Positions 1-3,516 of a stretch of 6,498 nucleotides of DNA are shown here, in pieces (position 1 is the first letter of the stretch; every line of letters begins with the position of its first letter). The notes below the pieces were generated by a model, which had not been told where the DNA came from, searched no databases, and saw only the letters and a program-made list of their open reading frames with translations. The stretch is from contig JAJQCL010000015.1 of the NCBI GenBank assembly GCA_021202715.1, positions 1 through 6,498 on the forward strand. Direction: 5' to 3'. The translations under genes and the position numbers were made by a program. The DNA is from Lachnospiraceae bacterium (lineage in GTDB: Bacteria; Bacillota; Clostridia; Lachnospirales; Lachnospiraceae).

Positions 1-695
1 AGGTGGTGGCCGGTGTTCTGCCCGACGGCAAGGAGAGTGTCATCCGCTCGCTGAAAGAGCAGGGGAAAGTCGCTATGGTGGGAGACGGTATCAATGACGC
101 TCCGGCGCTGACCCGGGCGGACATCGGCATCGCCATCGGCGCCGGGACCGACGTCGCCATCGACGCCGCCGATGTGGTTCTGATGAAAAGTCTGCTTGCC
201 GATGTACCGGCGGCCATCCGCCTGAGCCGGGCTACGCTGAAGAACATTCATGAGAACCTGTTCTGGGCCTTTTTCTACAATATCATCGGGATCCCGCTGG
301 CCGCCGGTGTGTGGATCCCTCTGTTCGGCTGGCAGTTGAACCCCATGTTCGGCGCTGCGGCGATGAGCCTGTCCAGCTTCTGCGTTGTTTCCAATGCCCT
401 GCGTCTGAATTTCCTGAAAATCCATGACGCCAGCAGGGATAAGAAGATAAAAACCAAAACAAAGAGAAAAAAGGAGACAAAGACCATGACAAAGACCATG
501 AAGATCGAAGGAATGATGTGCGGACACTGTGAGGCGACGGTGAAGAAAGCGCTGGAGGCGCTGCCGCAGGTGGATGAGGCTGTTGTGAGCCACACCGAGG
601 GCACCGCGGTCCTGACGCTGAACGCGGAGGTGGCCGACGAGGTGCTGCAGAAGACGGTCGAGGACAAGGATTACAAGGTACTGGGGATCCAGTAA
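1..695 (+). CDS. copA: Cu(I)-exporting P1B-type ATPase (CopA), C-terminal part, fused in frame to a CopZ-like HMA domain; 5' end outside window
   Basis: Pumps Cu(I) out of the cytoplasm across the cell membrane, driven by ATP. Only the last ~230 residues are present; the DKTG phosphorylation site and actuator domain lie upstream of base 1. Numbering from the codon at base 3, the hinge motif GDGINDAP is at 27-34. The penultimate membrane helix, with its YN pair, is at about 83-105 (Y92, N93). The last helix has MSLSS at 121-125, the M..SS signature of copper P1B pumps. A Lys/Thr-rich linker (about 144-161) leads to an HMA domain (162-230) with the Cu ligands CGHC at 173-176. The stop is TAA at 693-695. 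A C-terminal HMA domain is unusual compared with the N-terminal ones of E. coli or Bacillus CopA, but I believe it is common in Lachnospiraceae. Silver or another soft metal is possible; Cu(I) is most likely. Confidence 0.93.
   Translation, partial: VVAGVLPDGKESVIRSLKEQGKVAMVGDGINDAPALTRADIGIAIGAGTDVAIDAADVVLMKSLLADVPAAIRLSRATLKNIHENLFWAFFYNIIGIPLAAGVWIPLFGWQLNPMFGAAAMSLSSFCVVSNALRLNFLKIHDASRDKKIKTKTKRKKETKTMTKTMKIEGMMCGHCEATVKKALEALPQVDEAVVSHTEGTAVLTLNAEVADEVLQKTVEDKDYKVLGIQ
471..488 (+). promoter_or_regulatory. Internal Shine-Dalgarno plus ATG, possible separate start for a free CopZ-like chaperone
   Basis: AAGGAG at 471-476 lies 9 nt before ATG 486-488, inside the copA reading frame and exactly where the HMA domain begins. 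Initiation here would give a 69-residue protein ending at 693 (MTKTM start, CGHC Cu ligands), the usual size of free CopZ. The A-rich stretch before it resembles an intergenic leader that has become a linker. A second in-frame ATG at 498 sits 21 nt from the SD and is a worse candidate. Whether initiation occurs is inference. Confidence 0.5.
477..500 (+). repeat. 12-bp perfect tandem duplication at the CopA/HMA junction
   Basis: ACAAAGACCATG occurs twice head to tail (477-488 and 489-500). It encodes TKTM-TKTM and duplicates the candidate internal start codon. It is in frame, so it only lengthens the linker by four residues. Confidence 0.9.
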
Positions 696-697
696 GG

Positions 698-732
698 GAG
701 CGCGTGAGCGCGCAGCAATCCGTTGGATCATT
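698..732 (-). repeat. Degenerate partial copy of the structured repeat at 3215-3393, inverted
   Basis: Bases 698-732 match the reverse complement of 3215-3249 at 31 of 35 positions, with no gaps. The shared part is one end of the element: the terminal TATGAT-like word, CAACGGATTGCT and the GCGC/GCGC mini-hairpin. The partner arm and the rest of the element are absent. The copy begins 3 nt after the copA stop codon. The inner 4-bp stem (700-703 with 708-711) is kept while its loop changes from GTTA to GTGA. Confidence 0.75.
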
Positions 733-785
733 TTACATTGTACGATCGTAATACGGGAAAGAACGGACATAAAATGTCAGACAGT

Positions 786-826
786 AAAACGAGGCCCGCC
801 GGGGAGATATTCCCGACGGGCCTCGT
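786..826 (-). terminator. Rho-independent terminator of the Fn3 gene
   Basis: ACGAGGCCCG (789-798) pairs perfectly with CGGGCCTCGT (817-826). After a C/A mismatch the stem continues with CGGG/CCCG, with a bulged G. Read on the minus strand it is followed by a short T run (786-789). It lies about 67 nt past the stop codon of the minus-strand gene. On the plus strand no T-run follows it. Confidence 0.7.
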
Positions 827-833
827 GCGCTCT

Positions 834-857
834 GCAGGCTTTACAGCCTGCGGTTTT
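834..857 (+). terminator. Hairpin terminator candidate for the copA transcript
   Basis: GCAGGCT (834-840) and AGCCTGC (845-851) form a perfect 7-bp stem with a TTAC loop, followed by GGTTTT (852-857). The U-tract is short, so termination may be weak or shared with the stronger hairpin at 789-826. It is about 140 nt past the copA stop. Confidence 0.45.
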
Positions 858-892
858 CCTGCACAAAGAGCCTCTGCGCAAGGATCGTAATC

Positions 893-3061
893 TTATTTCT
901 TGACAGTGACCTTCATGGCGGACGACTTCGCAGAGTACAAATAGGCCTTCGCCTCATTCACTGTCAGCGCGGAGACCTTGTAGTAGTAGGTCTTTCCTTT
1001 GGTGACAGCCTTGTCGGTCAACAGGACCTTGCCCTTGGTAGTGACGGTCGAGATGCCGATCAGCACATAGCCGGAGCCCTTCTTGGTCGAACGGTAGATC
1101 GCATAGGCCTTGGCGCCGGAGACAGCCTTCTTGAGGGTCAGCGTCACCTGCCCGGACTTCTTGCTGGCTACGGTGATGTTCTTCGTGGTGGGCTTGGCCG
1201 CCTTGGTTTTGGCCGTGTAGGTGGCGGAAGCCTTCTTGCTGTAGCCGAGGCTCGAGGCCGAAGAAGCAGTACTCGTGGAATTCTTGAAAGCCATGACGTA
1301 GTAGTAGTAGGTGACACCGGCTTCGGCGGAAGAGTCAAAGTAGCTTGTGGCTCCGTCACTTACGTAAAAACTGCTATTGTAGTCATAGCTGTAGTCGTAC
1401 GTTTTGGTCGTGTTGTCATAGGTGTAGTTGCTGGATGTCGTTCTGTATACACGATAATAATCCGCACCGGATACGGCTTTCCAGCTGACCTTGATGCCTG
1501 TGGTCGTCACACCGTTGGTGGTCGTCGAAGACTTCTTCGCCGTCACGCCGGTTACCATGGCGAGCTGGGGATATACATACACATAGTAGGAACCATACAC
1601 CTTACTGGAATCATACGGGCGGATCCGGTATTCCACATATTTTTTGCCGACGGACACCTTGGGGAAGGTGTAGGAGGTCGCAGTGCTCTTCAGAGTCTTG
1701 TATTTGGTATAGGTGCCGGTTGACGAATCATACTTCTCAACATAATATCCCTTGATTCCGGTGAGCTTATCCCACTTGACCGTGTACTTACCGGAAGAAG
1801 TATAATACGAGGTATAAACAGAAATCGATGTAGCCTGCAGAGTGACGGAATCGGAATCGGAGATGTATACCTTCTCACCATCTACAGTGCGGTAGGCACG
1901 GATCGTATAGGAATACGTGTAACCGCTCGTCAGGCTCTTGTCTGTATAGCTGGTCTTTTTACTGCTCAGAGATTTTACCAGAGCGATTTCGTTATAGTAG
2001 GAATCCGAGAGACCCTGAGTTTCTGTCTGAGAATAGGAATATGTGTCGCTGCTGTATCTGTAGATTTCATATCCCTCGGCTCCGGAGACCTTATCCCATG
2101 TCAGCTTCGCGGAGGTCGAGCTGGCGGCGGCCGCCTGGAAATTCAGCTTCGCGGTCCAGGTCCTGGCGGTATACTTATACCACGAAGAATAGATGGTCTT
2201 CTTTGTTATTTTATTGTAATAGTAGGAGCGTACCCGGTAGGTATACTTGGTGTTTTTGGACAGCTTGGAGTCCTTGTAGGTGTTGTCGGTCTGCTTCGCC
2301 AGAGTGACCCACTTTCCGTTCACCTTTTTCTGGAACTGATAGCCTGTCGCGGTCATATCCGAGTAAGCGGCCATGGTAATGGTCGATGTGGTGACATATT
2401 TTGTTACAGAAGAAATGCTCGGTGTGCCTGCTTTGCCCTTTACAACGGCGGAATAGGCGCTGTACTGATATGTGCTCTCGTCGTATACTCTTGCACGGAC
2501 ATAGATCGTATCTCCGGGATTATAATAATCGTTGTATACGTAGAGAATATAGGAACTGCTGTCTGCATCGCGTGTTGAGGTATATTTCCACTTCGTGCCG
2601 CTGTCGTTCGAGGTGAAGCTGCTGTTGTTGGAATACTCGATGATGAGCTCTTCGCTCGACTGGAGCGACAGGCTGCCCTTGACCCGGAAAACCAGCGTTC
2701 CATCATTGTTCTCAACATACTGCATGGTGGGCGCTGCCGTGACGGTATTCGCGTCGACGTCTCCTTTGACGGCATCGACGGCGTCGGCTTCGGTTTCAGC
2801 CGCTTTGGTTTCTTCCTGTGTGGCGGCGGTCTCTTCGACTTCTTCGGTTTCCACTGCTGCTGCGGTCTCTTCGGCTTCTTCGGTCTCCACCGCTGCGGCG
2901 GCCTCTTCGGTTTCCGCAGTTTCAAGCACGGTCTCGACCACGGTCTCCTCCGCCGTATCGGTCGCCTCGGCTGCTGATACCGATACCGGTGTGAGTTCTG
3001 CCGCTACCAGAGAAGCTGCGAGCAACAGAACGGCAAGTTTCCTTGCAGTTGTTCGTTTCAT
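893..3061 (-). CDS. Secreted Fn3-repeat protein with N-terminal acidic low-complexity region
   Basis: A 722-residue exported protein of unknown function. Residues 1-30 are a Sec signal peptide: basic KR start, Leu/Ala core, likely cleavage near SVSA-A at 30/31. Residues 31-100 are rich in Glu, Ala and Thr with a 12-residue internal repeat. The rest reads as about six beta-sandwich modules of the fibronectin type III kind (approximately 112-208, 213-300, 304-409, 412-499, 502-615 and 622-721). Recurrent marks are W-D/K-K-V-S-G-A-x-x-Y-x-x-Y-R (322-335, 527-540, with relatives at 430 and 643) and late Y-rich strands (275, 382, 475, 584, 691). Tyr, Ser, Thr and Lys dominate; Cys is absent. I see no LPxTG sorting motif, transmembrane anchor or catalytic domain, so it is probably released or held non-covalently. 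The start is supported by GAGGAGG (3070-3076) 8 nt upstream. A binding, matrix or adhesive role is inference. Confidence 0.9.
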   Translation of the reverse strand: MKRTTARKLAVLLLAASLVAAELTPVSVSAAEATDTAEETVVETVLETAETEEAAAAVETEEAEETAAAVETEEVEETAATQEETKAAETEADAVDAVKGDVDANTVTAAPTMQYVENNDGTLVFRVKGSLSLQSSEELIIEYSNNSSFTSNDSGTKWKYTSTRDADSSSYILYVYNDYYNPGDTIYVRARVYDESTYQYSAYSAVVKGKAGTPSISSVTKYVTTSTITMAAYSDMTATGYQFQKKVNGKWVTLAKQTDNTYKDSKLSKNTKYTYRVRSYYYNKITKKTIYSSWYKYTARTWTAKLNFQAAAASSTSAKLTWDKVSGAEGYEIYRYSSDTYSYSQTETQGLSDSYYNEIALVKSLSSKKTSYTDKSLTSGYTYSYTIRAYRTVDGEKVYISDSDSVTLQATSISVYTSYYTSSGKYTVKWDKLTGIKGYYVEKYDSSTGTYTKYKTLKSTATSYTFPKVSVGKKYVEYRIRPYDSSKVYGSYYVYVYPQLAMVTGVTAKKSSTTTNGVTTTGIKVSWKAVSGADYYRVYRTTSSNYTYDNTTKTYDYSYDYNSSFYVSDGATSYFDSSAEAGVTYYYYVMAFKNSTSTASSASSLGYSKKASATYTAKTKAAKPTTKNITVASKKSGQVTLTLKKAVSGAKAYAIYRSTKKGSGYVLIGISTVTTKGKVLLTDKAVTKGKTYYYKVSALTVNEAKAYLYSAKSSAMKVTVKK
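2826..2910 (-). repeat. 36-bp tandem repeat encoding the acidic E/T/A region
   Basis: Two near-identical 36-bp units (2826-2861 and 2862-2897) and part of a third (from 2898) lie inside the Fn3 gene. Each encodes a 12-residue acidic unit of the type AAVETEEAEETA. Differences between units are mostly silent or conservative. Copy number is likely to vary between strains, changing the length of the stalk after the signal peptide. Confidence 0.75.
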
Positions 3062-3069
3062 GGCATATG

Positions 3070-3088
3070 CCTCCTCAAAATATTTGAG
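3070..3088 (-). promoter_or_regulatory. Shine-Dalgarno of the Fn3 gene, overlapped by a small inverted repeat
   Basis: On the minus strand GAGGAGG (3076 to 3070) precedes the ATG at 3061 by 8 nt and fixes the start. CTCAAA/TTTGAG (3074-3079 and 3083-3088, 3-nt loop) overlaps the first three SD bases, so the SD could be partly paired in the mRNA. The stem is short and AT-rich, so any effect is uncertain. Confidence 0.6.
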
Positions 3089-3138
3089 ACAAAGATATCC
3101 GCAGACTCACATCGGCTCATATCTTTCCCCATGGGTAT

Positions 3139-3167
3139 AGTATACTACTTTAAGGAGGGTGGGACAA
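3139..3167 (-). promoter_or_regulatory. Sigma-A-type promoter of the Fn3 gene
   Basis: On the minus strand TTGTCC (3167 to 3162) and TATACT (3144 to 3139) are separated by 17 nt. The -10 matches consensus at 5 of 6 positions, the -35 only in its TTG core. The predicted start near 3132 gives a leader of about 70 nt. The structured repeat lies upstream of this promoter and so should not be in this transcript. Confidence 0.55.
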
Positions 3168-3225
3168 CGATTTTTTCACAGTTATGACATAATAATGATT
3201 TGAGCGACAAAAGGTATGATACAAC

Positions 3226-3258
3226 GGATTGCTCCGCGCTAACGCGCTCTCGCAATCC
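3226..3258. repeat. Arm 1 of the structured element
   Basis: GGATTGC (3226-3232) pairs with GCAATCC (3252-3258). After an internal loop, GCGC (3236-3239) pairs with GCGC (3244-3247) around a TAAC loop. Half of this arm is what survives in the copy at 698-732. Confidence 0.8.
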
Positions 3259-3259
3259 T

Positions 3260-3326
3260 AACAACATTCGAAATCCGCTCATTTTAGCCAATATATTGGC
3301 TAAAATGGCTACTTTCTCATGTTGTT
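3260..3326. repeat. Arm 2 of the structured element, with a perfect 28-bp palindrome
   Basis: AACAACAT (3260-3267) pairs with ATGTTGTT (3319-3326). Inside, 3280-3307 is a perfect palindrome: CATTTTAGCCAATA followed directly by its reverse complement. As RNA it would be a 12-bp stem with a TATA loop. As duplex DNA it is a large two-fold symmetric site. Confidence 0.85.
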
Positions 3327-3328
3327 GC

Positions 3329-3383
3329 GGGACCCAAAGTCATGAATACGAATGCAAGCATTCGATTCATGACCTTTTGTCCC
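3329..3383. repeat. Arm 3 of the structured element, long near-perfect hairpin
   Basis: GGGAC (3329-3333) pairs with GTCCC (3379-3383) and AAA (3336-3338) with TTT (3375-3377). GTCATGAAT (3339-3347) pairs with ATTCATGAC (3365-3373), and CGAATGC (3349-3355) with GCATTCG (3358-3364). The only defects in the upper 16 bp are one bulged A at 3348 and the tight AA apex. Confidence 0.85.
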
Positions 3384-3405
3384 TTGTATCATAAGAATTA
3401 CAGGA

Positions 3406-3422
3406 AACGACTTTATGTCGTT
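3406..3422. other. Small hairpin between the structured element and the GTPase promoter
   Basis: AACGAC (3406-3411) and GTCGTT (3417-3422) form a 6-bp stem with a TTTAT loop. No T-run follows on either strand, so it is not a good terminator. Its role is unknown; it could be an operator-like site 33 nt upstream of the -35 box. Confidence 0.4.
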
Positions 3423-3454
3423 CGCTATAAAAAACGGAATACATGTTTTCAGCC

Positions 3455-3483
3455 TTGCATTTCCCTGGCGCTCTTTTTATAAT
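3455..3483 (+). promoter_or_regulatory. Sigma-A-type promoter of the GTPase-NYN gene
   Basis: TTGCAT (3455-3460) and a perfect TATAAT (3478-3483) are separated by 17 nt. The expected transcription start near 3490 leaves a leader of only about 27 nt, just enough for the SD AGGGAGG (3502-3508), which is 8 nt before ATG 3517. There is no room for a leader peptide or attenuator. Confidence 0.75.
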
Positions 3484-3516
3484 GAGTTCGTAGATCGGAG
3501 CAGGGAGGCTTTTTAA

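Larger units (their letters stand above)
3215..3393. repeat. 179-bp branched self-complementary element (MITE/REP-like, or a structured RNA locus)
   Basis: Terminal inverted repeats TATGATACAA (3215-3224) and TTGTATCATA (3384-3393) are perfect over 10 bp. They enclose three further helices in series: 3226-3258, 3260-3326 and 3329-3383. Folded, this gives a cloverleaf-like four-way junction with almost no unpaired sequence between arms (one base at 3225, one at 3259, two at 3327-3328). The element has no credible coding sequence and lies between two outward-facing promoters, so neither should transcribe it. A partial second copy at 698-732 shows that it is a dispersed family. I found no target-site duplication and no transposase. 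It could be a non-autonomous transposable element, a REP-type repeat or a non-coding RNA gene; I do not recognise it as a named family. Confidence 0.75.

Noticed and set aside
734..742. TACATTGTA as a CopY-type cop box downstream of copA
   Set aside because: The spacer is one base instead of the two in TACAnnTGTA, and it lies after the gene rather than in a promoter.
883..891. GATCGTAAT shared by 744-752 and 883-891
   Set aside because: A nine-base match without symmetric placement or extension is within chance.
2826..2910. CRISPR-like repeats
   Set aside because: The units are contiguous with no spacers and are in frame inside a coding gene; this is a protein repeat.
2595..3140. Plus-strand open frame of 181 codons rich in Ser, Val, Ala and Thr
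   Set aside because: It is antisense to the signal peptide and acidic repeat of the Fn3 gene; its Ser/Ala/Val bias follows from complementing Glu/Ala/Thr codons. It has no good ribosome binding site.
3215..3393. TATGAT words at both ends as -10 boxes of an internal RNA promoter
   Set aside because: They resemble -10 boxes, but no acceptable -35 is found at 16-18 nt on either strand. They are more simply the terminal inverted repeats.
3200..3394. Short plus-strand open frame across the structured element
   Set aside because: It spans all the hairpins of the repeat, has no SD and no protein-like composition. The base pairing explains the sequence better.
3206..3400. Target-site duplication flanking the structured element
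   Set aside because: No direct repeat longer than three or four bases could be found at the borders, so insertion by a duplication-making transposase is not supported.
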